In this document: piece by piece, positions 1 to 8,926 of the stretch
Position numbering within the stretch: the first letter of the stretch is position 1
How the letters are laid out: every line of letters begins with the position of its first letter
Origin: JANLSE01 sp038214135
GTDB lineage: Bacteria; Chloroflexota; Chloroflexia; Chloroflexales; Roseiflexaceae
Assembly (NCBI GenBank): GCA_038214135.1
Contig: JBBQSD010000019.1
Coordinates: forward strand, 1-64,000
DNA: 64,000 nucleotides
Direction of reading: 5' to 3'
The notes under the pieces: generated by a model
The model's database searches: none
The model's input: the letters and a program-made list of their open reading frames with translations, nothing else
What the model was told of the DNA's origin: nothing
Made by a program: the position numbers and the translations under genes

Positions 1-981
1 AGCACAGCCGAAGCGACAGCGCTACCTACGATCATTCCCACAATGGTTCCAACGGCGACTCAACTAGCAACGGCAACTCTGGAACCATACCCCGAATTGG
101 CGCAGTTCACGATTGAAGCCCTACGCAAACGCCGCTATGGCCAGGGGCAGATTGAAATTGTGCGGGTGCTGGAACAGGCCGCGAGTTTCACTCGCTACCT
201 GATTGCCTACCCAAGCGATGGCCTGCGGATCACGGGGATGCTGAACCGCCCACGTGGCGCAGGGCCATTCCCGGTTGTGATCCTGAACCATGGCTACTAT
301 CCACTCGATGTGTATCAGACGGGCAATGGCACACGGGTTGCCGCCGATTATCTTGCGGCGCGTGGCTTTCTAACGCTCTCGCCCGATTTTCGCAGCCATG
401 CTGGTTCTGATGATGCGCCGAATACATTCCGCGCTGGGCATGTGATCGACACGCTCAATCTGATTCCATTGGCGCAGCAATTGGCGGATGCACAGCCAGG
501 CAAGCTGCTGATGTGGGGCCATAGCAATGGTGGTGCAATCACGGCCAAGGTCATCACAATCAGCGATCAGATCGCTGCGGCATTGATCTATTCACCAGCA
601 TCATCGAATATTAGCGAAGATTACCAGTTTCGTGCGGAACGCTGGCGGTCACGCCAAGGTCAGCCGCCTGGTCGCCGCAGTGGGGTGATCGATACACTTA
701 CGACTGAATTTCCAGTAACACCAGATCAGGCTCCTGATCTGTATACACGGCTTTCGCCGCTGCCCTATGCAGCATATGTGGATGCGCGAGTGCTGATCAT
801 CTGGGGCGATCAGGATGCAACGGTGCCGCGCCAATGGCCAGCGGATGTCTATACAGCGCTGAAGAATGCTGGCAAAGACGTTGAGTTTACCATCTACCCA
901 GGGCAGCCACATTCATTTACTACTGCTGGAAATGCTCAATACCTGCCGCAGATGGTTACGTTCTTTCAAGCGGCGCGTTAA
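1..981 (+). CDS. Alpha/beta hydrolase (dienelactone hydrolase/S9-like), 5' end outside window
   Basis: Frame 1 is open from the first base, so the gene starts upstream; the internal ATG at 43 lies inside a Thr/Pro/Ala-rich linker typical of the region after a lipoprotein signal peptide. The body has the alpha/beta-hydrolase pattern: a strand followed by NHGYY (oxyanion region), nucleophile elbow GHSNGG with Ser at window codon 175, acid Asp in GDQDATVP (about codon 272) and His in QPHSF (codon 304). Probably an exported esterase or peptidase-like hydrolase acting outside the membrane. The substrate cannot be told. Its stop codon overlaps the stop of the convergent regulator gene by two bases. 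Confidence 0.8.
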   Translation, partial: STAEATALPTIIPTMVPTATQLATATLEPYPELAQFTIEALRKRRYGQGQIEIVRVLEQAASFTRYLIAYPSDGLRITGMLNRPRGAGPFPVVILNHGYYPLDVYQTGNGTRVAADYLAARGFLTLSPDFRSHAGSDDAPNTFRAGHVIDTLNLIPLAQQLADAQPGKLLMWGHSNGGAITAKVITISDQIAAALIYSPASSNISEDYQFRAERWRSRQGQPPGRRSGVIDTLTTEFPVTPDQAPDLYTRLSPLPYAAYVDARVLIIWGDQDATVPRQWPADVYTALKNAGKDVEFTIYPGQPHSFTTAGNAQYLPQMVTFFQAAR

Positions 982-1946
982 TACCCTGGCCGCCGTTGCC
1001 CACTCACGACTTCGTGTTGAAGTTGTACGAGCGCCTCACGATGATGGATGGCACCAAGCAGATTGGCCGTTGCGCGATCCGCGCTTGCCACAATCAGTGC
1101 CGCCTCACCAAGGGCTGCAATCGCTGGCTCACGCTGTTCGCCAATCGGTACCATGTGCAGCGAACCGAGCGTTGGTGGAATGGCCTCGGCGCTCCAGATC
1201 GTTGCGTCAATCGCACCGCTGTGCAGCAGATGCAGCCCCTGGCTATATTCGATTTCAACAAATGTGACCCGCCGGCCACGGGTGACGGATCTGACCAGAA
1301 ACAGATGATCGCCCGATTGTGAATCTACACCAACCCGCATTCCATCGCGCAGCCCATCATCACCGGGTGTCTGTGGATCGCTCCCCCGTGTGATCAATAC
1401 CTGGCTGGCCATATAGGTCTCCGGCCCTAGCAACGCAACCAATTCGATCTGAAACCCATGGGCAGCGGCTGTTTGGGCGGCAAACCGCGAAACCAGCGCC
1501 CAATCGCATTCATGGCTGGAAAGTGCCTGCATGCGCCGTGCCGCGCCGCGCAGAAAGCGCAGGTTCAGATCAAGCTGCTCGCCGATCTGTTCGCGCAGGC
1601 CAGTCGCCAGCCCCTCGATCCGGCGGGCATATGGTAGTGGCAAGGCCCCGATCACCGCACGCTGCTGCCCGAGCTTCCAGAGTTGTGGATAATTCAGTTG
1701 TACAACGAAGCTGCCTAATCGCCCGCGTGCCTCAATCGTTGCTGCGCCGAGTTCCTGGATCGAATCGAGCGCGGCCTGGATCGTGCCAACAGATGCATTC
1801 AGCCGGATCGCCTGATCCTGAATTGGCTCGATCCGTTCGCCAGGGACACGTTCAAGCAGGGTTTGTGCTAATGCCGCAATCGTGACCCCTTGTTTGGAGA
1901 GCAGCATGTGGGTTGGGCGTTGCCCAATTGGTGAGGCTGGTTGCAT
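978..1946 (-). CDS. YhfZ-like GntR-type transcriptional regulator
   Basis: A 322-residue protein with an N-terminal winged-HTH part (about residues 20-85, containing the recognition stretch SVGTIQAALDSI and a GRLGSFV wing) followed by a periplasmic-binding-protein-like ligand domain. The C-terminal half matches what I know of the YhfZ family: ETYMASQVL, GVDSQSGDH and the terminal LLGAIHHREALVQLQ. In E. coli yhfZ sits at the end of the yhf operon with php; here a Php-like phosphotriesterase lies 4.8 kb away, so control of the nearby catabolic cluster is a reasonable inference. No clear Shine-Dalgarno is seen before the chosen ATG; an in-frame ATG at residue 14 is the alternative. Confidence 0.75.
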   Translation of the reverse strand: MQPASPIGQRPTHMLLSKQGVTIAALAQTLLERVPGERIEPIQDQAIRLNASVGTIQAALDSIQELGAATIEARGRLGSFVVQLNYPQLWKLGQQRAVIGALPLPYARRIEGLATGLREQIGEQLDLNLRFLRGAARRMQALSSHECDWALVSRFAAQTAAAHGFQIELVALLGPETYMASQVLITRGSDPQTPGDDGLRDGMRVGVDSQSGDHLFLVRSVTRGRRVTFVEIEYSQGLHLLHSGAIDATIWSAEAIPPTLGSLHMVPIGEQREPAIAALGEAALIVASADRATANLLGAIHHREALVQLQHEVVSGQRRPGY

Positions 1947-2267
1947 TGTTTGTTCATTATGTTGAATATTTTATGGAACTATAGCATATGAGGAGGTATA
2001 GTTGCAAATGTTCGTTCGGGATGCCGCTATGCGCGGCAGGCACCAGGGAACCGTTGCGTCAACGCCCAGGGGGCACCCGCCTGGACTCTCCTGCGACCAG
2101 ACGCGACAGCACCCAGAGGGTACCCGACCCGTAATGGATGTTGGTGGATCTTTGAGGCCTGTTGATGATGCCTCAGCTGTGACCAATTGGTGATTGTGGC
2201 TAGTTCCCTCACCCTTAACCCCTCTCCTACTGGCAGAGGGGAGAGGGGTGAGGGCAGTTCTTGGTTC
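1947..2267. other. Intergenic stretch with palindromic repeat
   Basis: Between two minus-strand genes. It holds a GC-rich part at 2035-2130 with repeated CACCCG/CACCCAG words and the long hairpin annotated separately at 2206-2254. No convincing gene is seen; the small open frames on both strands are low-complexity and have no ribosome binding site. Confidence 0.6.
2206..2254. repeat. CCCTCACCC-type palindromic repeat, likely terminator
   Basis: Outer arms CCCTCACCC (2206-2214) and GGGTGAGGG (2246-2254) and inner arms CCCCTCTCC (2219-2227) and GGAGAGGGG (2240-2248) form one long hairpin just after the stop of the minus-strand secreted-protein gene. Other members of the family lie near 5229, 16271, 21430, 34585, 46782 and inside the helicase gene near 60130. 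Confidence 0.8.
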
Positions 2268-3002
2268 TCAGGAGGCTTTGCGTGAGCGTAGTGTCCAGCC
2301 GAGCGCCAGGAGTACACATGCGAAGAGTGCGATAAGTGTGATCGGGAATTCCGGGCCGGATGTATTTGGCAGGCTGGGGTTCTTGACCACAACATCGGTT
2401 GGGTAGCCACCCATCACCTGGAAGCGCGCCTCTGAGCCAGGAAATGCTGTGCCAACTGGCATGTAGAGTGTGAGCGCCTGTGTCGATGTATTTTCGACTG
2501 TGAGTGTACCCCGCCCATAGAAATTGTCGGTTGCGCTGAGGATTGCGACTTTATCGCCAATTGGTGCCCAGGAAGCCAGTGTGAGTTTGATCTGGCCAGC
2601 TTTGGCTGCTTCCAGTATTGAGGTGCCTGTTGGATCAGTGGGAACCACGGTTGCGTTCTTGATCACATCCTGCGTGATCGTTCCGCCACCTGTTGCGCGG
2701 GTAGCACCAGCAATCTGCCAGATCCCGAAGTTTGCTTCGAGTGCCTGCTTGCCATCGGCTGCATAGCCCTTCTGCTGAACATAACTCAGCGCCGCCCGAA
2801 TTTTGTCTGGTGCGACACTTGTTGGCTCAACAATTGTCTGTGGAAAGAACTTACCAAATTCGGTGCAGAATGCCTCGAATGTGATCGTTGCGACGCCACC
2901 TGGCTGGAGGGTAAACGCGCCATTGGCCTTCGTCTGGGCCTGAACTGGGGCAAGTAGCATTGCTGCAACCACCGCCATTACTGCCATCCATCGCTGCATC
3001 AT
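2268..3002 (-). CDS. Secreted surface protein with LPXTG-like C-terminal anchor
   Basis: 244 residues from the ATG at 3002, chosen because AAGGAGCTCCC precedes it; a longer frame starts at 3083 but has no signal peptide at its end. Residues 1-22 form a signal peptide ending APVQA. The C-terminus has LPNTSG, then about 18 hydrophobic residues, then RSRK, which is the layout of a sortase-sorting signal with Ser in place of Gly at position five. The middle is a beta-rich domain with no family I recognise. Probably displayed on the cell surface or held by the C-terminal membrane segment. The gene ends at a strong hairpin. Confidence 0.7.
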   Translation of the reverse strand: MMQRWMAVMAVVAAMLLAPVQAQTKANGAFTLQPGGVATITFEAFCTEFGKFFPQTIVEPTSVAPDKIRAALSYVQQKGYAADGKQALEANFGIWQIAGATRATGGGTITQDVIKNATVVPTDPTGTSILEAAKAGQIKLTLASWAPIGDKVAILSATDNFYGRGTLTVENTSTQALTLYMPVGTAFPGSEARFQVMGGYPTDVVVKNPSLPNTSGPEFPITLIALFACVLLALGWTLRSRKAS

Positions 3003-3194
3003 GGGAGCTCCTTTGTCTTTCACGGTACTCCTGTACTCGACTAGCAATTTGCTTGCCAAAGCGCGCATGGTCAAGCACGTCATTGTACGTGCCTCAACCT
3101 ACAATGGCATGAACTGAGTCACTAGAAAAGACGGCTGTATGGCAGAAGAGTCACATTGTTGCGAGAGCCGATTATACCAGATAGAGGAGTTAGC

Positions 3195-3830
3195 TCAGGT
3201 GCGCGTTAATTCTTGATTTTCAACTGCTGCACGCTTCGTCTGGCGGTATGTGAGTGCTGAATGTTCATAGGTTGCTGCACCGGCTAGTATGCCGGCCAAT
3301 GCCAAAATACCAGGAGCAAGCAGTGGTGCAGCACCCTTCAGCGCAGTAAAAAAGACACTCGTCCATGCAACGCCTGGGCGCATCTCCATCTGAAACGAGA
3401 CATTGCTGTTGAGATGCTGATATAGGGACGATACTCAAGGAATTCACGCACCATCCGCGCTGGGAAATTGGGAATGGTGCTCATTACTTGTTCTTCGGTC
3501 AGTGTATTCAGGTTGAGTTTAGTTGTGGCAATCGCTGTCGGTGCTGCCGATGCTACCGTTGGCTGTGTAGTGCTGGTAGCTGTCGTCGGTTCGGTGGTGG
3601 CTGCTGCTGTTGGCTGTGCCACACTGGCATCTGTTGTTGGTTCGGTAGTTGCTGTCGGCACGGGTGCAACGGTTGCTGCTGGCAGGCTTGTTGGTGCGGC
3701 TGCCATGGTTGGTGCTGGTGCGCTCGTTGCTGTTGGCGCGGTTGTGTTGCCACAGGCGATCAGGCTGAAGGCCAGCAGTGTTGCGCCGACGATCAGCCGA
3801 AATGTGCTTGTTGGGTGTGCAGATCATTCG
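3195..3830 (-). pseudogene. Decayed lipoprotein with helix-hairpin-helix (ComEA-like) motif
   Basis: The minus strand shows pieces of one protein in different frames. A start MICTPNKH (3827) is in one frame. The lipoprotein signal LLAFSLIACGN, a Thr/Pro/Ala linker and a ComEA-like hairpin-helix stretch (LNLNTLTEEQVM...NFPARMVREFLEYRPY) are in a second frame, open to 3338. A hydrophobic segment (LLAPGILALAGILAG) ends a third frame at 3195. No single frame has both a start codon and the full protein. Either two frameshifts have broken the gene or it starts at a non-ATG codon near 3820. The fusion of the last piece to the same gene is uncertain. Confidence 0.5.
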
Positions 3831-3843
3831 TGATACAAAGGAT

Positions 3844-3872
3844 TTGACATCCTACGCGATTCGTGCTAAATT
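3844..3872 (+). promoter_or_regulatory. Sigma-70-type promoter for the FAD oxidoreductase
   Basis: TTGACA at 3844-3849, 17-base spacer, TAAATT at 3867-3872. Predicted start near 3879, about 18 bases before the ATG of the next gene. Confidence 0.55.
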
Positions 3873-3896
3873 TTCAATTATTCGAATATATAATAT

Positions 3897-5207
3897 GTGA
3901 GTGCTTGTATGGTTGCCTACACAACGACGTTACCAATCTTTGATCGGGCCGATGTTGTGGTGTTGGGGGCCGGTTCGGCTGGATGTACTGCTGCGATTGC
4001 TGCGGCTCGCACTGGCGCGGATACGCTGCTGGTCGAGCGATACGGCTTTCTTGGCGGCACCTCAACAATGGTGCTGGATACCTTCTATGGTTTCTATATT
4101 CCTGGAAATGATGCACAACGGGTGGTTGGTGGTTTGCCCTGGGAGATCGTTGAGCGCTTGCGGGCGCGTGGCATGATCATTGAGCGTCCAAGTAGCTATG
4201 GCGCTGGGCAGGCTGTCACCTATGATCCACCAACGCTGCAGGTCGTCTGGGAGCAGACGGCACTCGAAGCAGGAGTACGCCTGCGCCTGCACACATTCTG
4301 CGTCGATGTGCTCAAATCAGATGATGGCCAGATTCGCGGATTGGTGGTGGCTGGCAAAAGTGGCCTGGGTGTGATTGAGGGTCGTGTCTTCATCGATAGC
4401 TCTGGCGATGCCGATCTGTGTTTTCGAGCTGGTGCTCCATTCCAGCCTGCTGGTGAGGATGGCCCGGCGCAATCGCTCACCACAACATTCAGAATTGCGA
4501 ATGTTGATCAGGATCGGGCAGAAAAAGTCAAGCGTGCCGATCTCACGGCTATGATGCGTGAAGCCAACCAGGATGGTAGCTTCCATTTGCCACGCGAGGA
4601 AGGCAGTGTTCATCGAACGCCACTATCTGGCGTTGTAGCCACCAACATGACCAGGGTGGCCTATGTTGATGGCACTGATCCAGCGGTTCTGACAAATGCT
4701 GAGGTGGATGGGCGCAGCCAGGCGATTGAGTATGCGCGCTTCCTGCGTGAGCGTGTGCCTGGCTACGAACATTCCTTCCTGATCAATTTCAGCACCCAGA
4801 TTGGCATTCGCGAAACCAGGCGCGTGTATGGCGAATACCGGCTCACCCGTGAGGATGTGCTCAGCGCCCAATCGTTTGATGATGCGATTGCGCGTTGTGG
4901 TGCCCCAATTGAGGATCACCACCCTGGGAGTGATACGCGCTGGGAGTATGTGCCAAGCGGGCGTACCTACGATATCCCATTGCGCTGTTTGTTGCCACGC
5001 GAACTGACGAATGTATTGATCGCTGGCCGGTGCCTCTCGGCCACCCACGATGCCCACGCATCGGTGCGCAGCATGGGCCAGTGTATGGCCATGGGCCAGG
5101 CGGTCGGAACAGTTGCAGGGCTGGCCGTGAATGGTGCAGTTGCACCTCGGGATTTGCCAGTTGATCAGATCCAGGCGCGCTTACGGGCCGATGGGGCATT
5201 AATATAG
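3897..5207 (+). CDS. FAD-dependent oxidoreductase (FAD_oxidored family)
   Basis: 436 residues. The dinucleotide-binding motif VVLGAGSAGCTAA is near residues 21-33, followed by the LLVERYGFLGGTST segment typical of FAD_oxidored (fumarate-reductase/HdrA-like) proteins. The C-terminal FAD contact region is IAGRCLSATHDAHASVRSMGQCMAMGQAVG. Cytoplasmic; likely oxidises or isomerises a polyol or sugar derivative in the catabolic cluster, though the substrate is unknown. It follows a good promoter. No Shine-Dalgarno is visible; ATG 3909 (MVAYTT) is an alternative start with a very short leader. Confidence 0.85.
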   Translation: MSACMVAYTTTLPIFDRADVVVLGAGSAGCTAAIAAARTGADTLLVERYGFLGGTSTMVLDTFYGFYIPGNDAQRVVGGLPWEIVERLRARGMIIERPSSYGAGQAVTYDPPTLQVVWEQTALEAGVRLRLHTFCVDVLKSDDGQIRGLVVAGKSGLGVIEGRVFIDSSGDADLCFRAGAPFQPAGEDGPAQSLTTTFRIANVDQDRAEKVKRADLTAMMREANQDGSFHLPREEGSVHRTPLSGVVATNMTRVAYVDGTDPAVLTNAEVDGRSQAIEYARFLRERVPGYEHSFLINFSTQIGIRETRRVYGEYRLTREDVLSAQSFDDAIARCGAPIEDHHPGSDTRWEYVPSGRTYDIPLRCLLPRELTNVLIAGRCLSATHDAHASVRSMGQCMAMGQAVGTVAGLAVNGAVAPRDLPVDQIQARLRADGALI

Positions 5208-5503
5208 CCGAGTATTCAGGAGTCAGAATTGCCCTCACCCTGGCCGCTCTCCCACGCCGGCGAGCGGGGAACGAGCCACAAACACAGATTGAATGCAGCC
5301 GTGGCATGACCAACAAGCGTTGAATGGCTACGGGCATTCTTTAGTTAAGATCCAAGAACTTTAAACTTGCTATATTCGTGAATTGATCGCAGCCGAGGCA
5401 TGATCAACGAGTGTGAGCGTGCCACTTAGCTCCATTTGGGGTTCGGGGCAAGGCACCGCCCTGGCAGCGGGTGCGTAACCCCGCAACGAGTAAGGAACAA
5501 ATC
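5208..5503. repeat. Intergenic repeats: heptad run, CCCTCACCC fragment and GCAGCC..GGCATGA pair
   Basis: 5210-5230 carries GAGTATTCAGGAGTCAG (heptad family). 5231-5270 is a partial member of the CCCTCACCC palindrome family. 5287-5317 and 5381-5411 are two diverged copies of a 31-base unit with core GCAGCCGWGGCATGAYCAAC; a third weaker copy is at 6552-6586. No gene is seen. Confidence 0.55.
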
Positions 5504-6313
5504 ATGCAATGGGCATTTGTCACAGCGAACTATGTTGGCCAAGCGCTGGGCTACCAGAGTTACCATAACGTCAGCGAATGGATGGTCAACCATCATGCGA
5601 CGGTCGAGCAGTTTCATGGGCCGCAGTATGCCGAACGGTTTGAGGAACTCGTCAGCGGGATCAAGGCGGGTGGCTTTGATGCAATTGAATTATGGGTTGG
5701 GCATCTGGAGCCGCTGACAGCAACACCAGAAATGCTTGCCGATGCGGTTGGCATTCTGAAGAAATATGACATGCCGGTGATTTCGTACACGGCAGGGTTT
5801 GGCCAGCCGGGTGTTTCACGCGCCGATGCGATCCGCATCTTCGAGACGGCCAAAGCTTTGGGGGCCAAGGTTCTGGCGCAGGGATTTCATCCAGCTAATG
5901 GGCCGTTGGTGAGCGAGCTTGCTGCACAGTATGGCATTCGCATGGGCCTCGAAAATCACCCGCACAAGAATGCCCAGGAAGTGATTGATATCGTGGCACC
6001 ATTTGCGCCCTGGGTTGGGGCTGCAATCGATACTGGTTGGTTTGGAACGCAGGGCGGTGATGCGGCTCAGGCGGTTCGCGAACTGCGCGATCATATTGTT
6101 CATATCCATCTGAAAGATATTGTCGCAGCAGGTGGGCATACCACCTGTGTGCTCGGTGAGGGCGTGGTTGATATTCGCGGTGTGCTGCGCGAACTAAAAC
6201 AGATTGGCTATGCTGGCCCGATCTCGATTGAACACGAACCATATAACTACGATCCAATGCCAGAATGTATCGAGAGCCTGAAACGCGCCAAGGCATGGTG
6301 GGCAGAGGCGTGA
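5504..6313 (+). CDS. Sugar phosphate isomerase/epimerase (xylose isomerase-like TIM barrel)
   Basis: 269 residues from ATG 5504; AAGGA lies eight bases upstream, whereas the in-frame GTG at 5471 has no ribosome binding site. TIM-barrel family AP_endonuc_2 features: GLENHPHKN (metal-binding Glu and His), AIDTGWFG (Asp), HIHLKDIV and the terminal ISIEHEPYN. Such enzymes isomerise or epimerise keto-sugars or act on inosose-type compounds in the cytoplasm. It sits between the FAD oxidoreductase and the phosphotriesterase-like gene, which supports a shared catabolic route. Two paralogues are at 12256 and 26111. Confidence 0.85.
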   Translation: MQWAFVTANYVGQALGYQSYHNVSEWMVNHHATVEQFHGPQYAERFEELVSGIKAGGFDAIELWVGHLEPLTATPEMLADAVGILKKYDMPVISYTAGFGQPGVSRADAIRIFETAKALGAKVLAQGFHPANGPLVSELAAQYGIRMGLENHPHKNAQEVIDIVAPFAPWVGAAIDTGWFGTQGGDAAQAVRELRDHIVHIHLKDIVAAGGHTTCVLGEGVVDIRGVLRELKQIGYAGPISIEHEPYNYDPMPECIESLKRAKAWWAEA

Positions 6314-6732
6314 ATTCAGGAGTCAGGAGTCAGGAGTCAGGATACGAAGACCCAAAACCAAAAGAACAATGACCGAGTGACAAATGACTAAACTGATTGC
6401 AAGGTGAAATCCGCAGGAGGGCGTAGCAGCAGCCCCATGCACGAGACGCGCTTGCACTTGCGTGGCTGCTGCTACGCCCGTACCCTGGCCATGAAGATCC
6501 TAGTTGCGATCAGTTTAGGTGACAGGTGGCCAATCAACTCTATGCCATAAACAATGATCGCTCGCAGCCAAGACATGACATCCAGAGGGGTGAGTAGTGA
6601 CGAAGCCATCAGGAGTGAGCCGTCAGCCATTACGCTCAGACCTTGCATATGAATCGTATTCTGACTCCTGACTTCCGACTCCTGAATACTATGCTGAAAG
6701 CTGAGAGCTGAGAGCTGAAAGCTAGAGAACCA
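6314..6732. repeat. Intergenic region made of short repeats
   Basis: 6314-6342 has three tandem AGGAGTC units; 6661-6690 has the reverse-complement form (CTGACTCCTGAC...); 6693-6724 has a GCTGAAA/GCTGAGA tandem run. 6552-6586 is the third copy of the GCAGCC..CATGA unit. The hairpin at 6419-6479 is listed separately. The open frame on the minus strand here looks spurious. Confidence 0.65.
6419..6479. repeat. Perfect 16-bp inverted repeat
   Basis: GGGCGTAGCAGCAGCC at 6419-6434 pairs exactly with GGCTGCTGCTACGCCC at 6464-6479 around a 29-base loop. It lies 100 bases after the isomerase stop. It may be a terminator or a palindromic mobile repeat; no T-run follows. Confidence 0.75.
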
Positions 6733-7665
6733 ATGGCAATTATTCGTACGGTTTGTGGTGATATTCGCCCAGCTGAGCTTGGGCCTACCTATCTGCACGA
6801 ACATTTGCTCACTGCACCGCCGGTAATCGTCACTGATCCGGATTTCACAATGGAGAGTGAGGCGATTGCGATCGGTGAGTTGCAACGCTTTCGCGATGCC
6901 GGTGGGCGGGCGATTGTGGAAATGACCACCCATGATTATGGGCGGCAGCCAGATGGCCTGCGGCGCGTTGCTCAACAGGCCGATGTGCATGTGATTGCGG
7001 TGACGGGCTGGCAGAAACACAAGATCAGCCAGAACTGGGTTGCAGAGCGCAGTATCAATAAACTGGCCGATGGCATGATTGCTGAGATCGAACAGGGCAT
7101 TGAAGGGATTGATGGCAGCACGGTGCGCGCAGGGCTGATCAAGGCGTCTTCGAGCCTAGATCGGATCACAGCAGCAGAAGAGAAGGTCTTTCGCGCCGCC
7201 GCCCGTGCCCATCGCGAAACGGGTGCGTTGATCTCGACCCATACCGAGGCGGGAACCATGGCGCTTGAGCAAGTGGCATTGTTGCGTTCGGAAGGCGTTG
7301 ATCCAGCGCGCATGCTGATCGGCCACCTTGATCGCAAGATGGACGATGCCTATCATTTGGCGGTGCTCCAAACCGGCGCGGCAATTGGGTATGACCAGAT
7401 CGGCAAAGAGAAATATTATCCAGATGCGCTGCGGATCGAGTTTCTGTTGCGCTTCACGCAAGCTGGGTTTACGAACCAGATTGCGTTGAGCGGCGATATG
7501 GCCCGCCGTTCTTCCTGGCCCGGCTATGGCAATTGGGGCGGCCCAGGGCTCACCCATATCCTGTGGCGCTTCATTCCGTGGTTGTATGAACGGGGCATGG
7601 CAGCCGAAACAATCGACCAGCTTCTGGTCAAGAATCCAGCTCGGCTGCTTACACTTACTCGATGA
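6733..7665 (+). CDS. Phosphotriesterase-family metal-dependent hydrolase (Php/PLL-like)
   Basis: 310 residues, the usual length of the family. The binuclear metal ligands are all visible: HEH (His22, His24), carboxylated Lys137 in IKASSS, His170 in STHTEAG, His198 in GHLD and Asp255 in LSGDMARR. Known relatives hydrolyse lactones or phosphorylated sugar lactones. Here it may open a lactone made by the neighbouring dehydrogenases, which is an inference from context. E. coli php lies in the yhf locus with yhfZ, a pairing echoed here. The start ATG is preceded by GAGAACCA, a weak binding site. Confidence 0.9.
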   Translation: MAIIRTVCGDIRPAELGPTYLHEHLLTAPPVIVTDPDFTMESEAIAIGELQRFRDAGGRAIVEMTTHDYGRQPDGLRRVAQQADVHVIAVTGWQKHKISQNWVAERSINKLADGMIAEIEQGIEGIDGSTVRAGLIKASSSLDRITAAEEKVFRAAARAHRETGALISTHTEAGTMALEQVALLRSEGVDPARMLIGHLDRKMDDAYHLAVLQTGAAIGYDQIGKEKYYPDALRIEFLLRFTQAGFTNQIALSGDMARRSSWPGYGNWGGPGLTHILWRFIPWLYERGMAAETIDQLLVKNPARLLTLTR

Positions 7666-7848
7666 GCATTTCGAAAGCGAAGCGCAGAATAGCCAAGCTA
7701 TTTGAACGAACACAATGCTTGCTAATGCTCCAGATATTCTGAATTCTGACTCCTGACTTCTGAATACTGCGGAGCAAAGTTGCCTGTACTGCATTGCTAT
7801 GGTACCCTATAGTACCCATCCGACAATAAGTACATATAAGGCACGACA
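7666..7848. repeat. Short intergenic region with heptad repeat
   Basis: 7741-7768 contains GAATTCTGACTCCTGACTTC, a member of the AGGAGTC heptad family in reverse orientation. 7800-7815 has the small palindromic TATGGTACCCTATAGTACCC. No gene is seen. Confidence 0.5.
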
Positions 7849-8811
7849 ATGACAGTCTGCATCGGCATTGACCTTGGTGGAACGAAGATTGCTGCGGCGG
7901 CGGTTGACCTGACTACCGGTGTGGTTCTTGGCCGGCGAGTTGTGCCAACAGAAGCGCACGAAGGCCCAGCGGCAGTGATGGTACGTATGGCGGCGGTTGT
8001 GGAGCAGGTGATCAGCGCGACTGGCCTGGAACGCAATCAGGTTCAGGGTCTTGGTATTGGGGTTCCTGGGGTGATCGACCCAAATCGTGGGCACACATTG
8101 CTGCTGCCTAATCTGGCAACTGGTTGGCGGGATGTTCCAGCTGGCCCAGAAATGCAGAAGCTCACCAATCTGCCAACGCGGCTGATCAATGATGCGCGGG
8201 CGTTTACCCTGGCGGAAGCCAACCTGGGAGCTGGCAAAGGGGCACGCAATGTTGTTGGGATTACGCTTGGCACCGGCATTGGTGGTGGTATTGCCCTTGA
8301 TGGTCATATCTACCTTGGGATCGATATGAGTGCTGGCGAGATCGGCCATATGACCATCGACCCATATGGCCCGCCATGCGGATGCGGCAATCGTGGTTGC
8401 CTGGAAGCATTTGCCAGTGGGCCAGCGATTGCGGCCAATGGTGCCTATGCGGTGATGCGTGGCTACACAACCATTATTGGCGATCTGGTTGAGCGCGATG
8501 TGAACAAAATTACGCCAGATACGATCATGCGAGCAGCACAACAGGGCGATGCGGTTGCGATTGAGATCCTGGAGCGTAGCGGAACCTACCTGGGGGTTGG
8601 GGTTTCTAACCTCATTACGGTACTTAGCCCTGACACAATCGTGATTGGCGGGGGCGTGGTGCATCTTGGCGATTGGATTCTCGGCCCGGTTCGGCGCGAA
8701 ATCGCACGGCGCTGCTTCGTCACACCGCTCGAACGAGTGCGGGTTGTCCCAGCCGTTCTGGGCGGCGATGCCGGGATTATCGGCGCGGCAGTCTGGGCTT
8801 CGCAACAGTAA
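7849..8811 (+). CDS. ROK-family sugar kinase (glucokinase-like)
   Basis: 320 residues. The ATP phosphate-binding motif GIDLGGTKIAAA is at residues 4-15. A second glycine-rich ATP motif GITLGTGIGGG is near residue 140, the EIGHM substrate loop near 164 and the ROK zinc signature CGCGNRGCLEAF near 176-187. Cytoplasmic ATP-dependent phosphorylation of glucose, N-acetylmannosamine or a similar sugar is the family role. Located in the middle of the sugar dehydrogenase cluster, so it probably phosphorylates an intermediate. No HTH domain is present, so it is a kinase and not a ROK repressor. Confidence 0.9.
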   Translation: MTVCIGIDLGGTKIAAAAVDLTTGVVLGRRVVPTEAHEGPAAVMVRMAAVVEQVISATGLERNQVQGLGIGVPGVIDPNRGHTLLLPNLATGWRDVPAGPEMQKLTNLPTRLINDARAFTLAEANLGAGKGARNVVGITLGTGIGGGIALDGHIYLGIDMSAGEIGHMTIDPYGPPCGCGNRGCLEAFASGPAIAANGAYAVMRGYTTIIGDLVERDVNKITPDTIMRAAQQGDAVAIEILERSGTYLGVGVSNLITVLSPDTIVIGGGVVHLGDWILGPVRREIARRCFVTPLERVRVVPAVLGGDAGIIGAAVWASQQ

Positions 8812-8819
8812 CGATCTGA

Positions 8820-8912
8820 TTGGGTGACATGGTGAAGGGGTGACACGGTGAAGGTGTTATTGCGGAGCAGTACAACCTCGATCAAGCATCTGTCACGTCG
8901 TCACCTTATCAC
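8820..8912. repeat. GGTGACAC-type inverted repeat element (copy 1)
   Basis: GGTGACATGGTGAAGG...GGTGACACGG on the left faces GTCACGTCGTCACC on the right. The loop sequence (GTACAACCTC...AAGCATCTGTCAC) resembles the loop of the copy at 34412-34500, so the two are one element family and not chance palindromes. Confidence 0.65.
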
Positions 8913-8926
8913 GTTTGGAGTAGATT

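Noticed and set aside
3468..3847. Plus-strand Val/Ala- or Cys/Trp-rich proteins
   Set aside because: They are antisense reads of the Thr/Pro/Ala linker of the decayed lipoprotein and show only low complexity.
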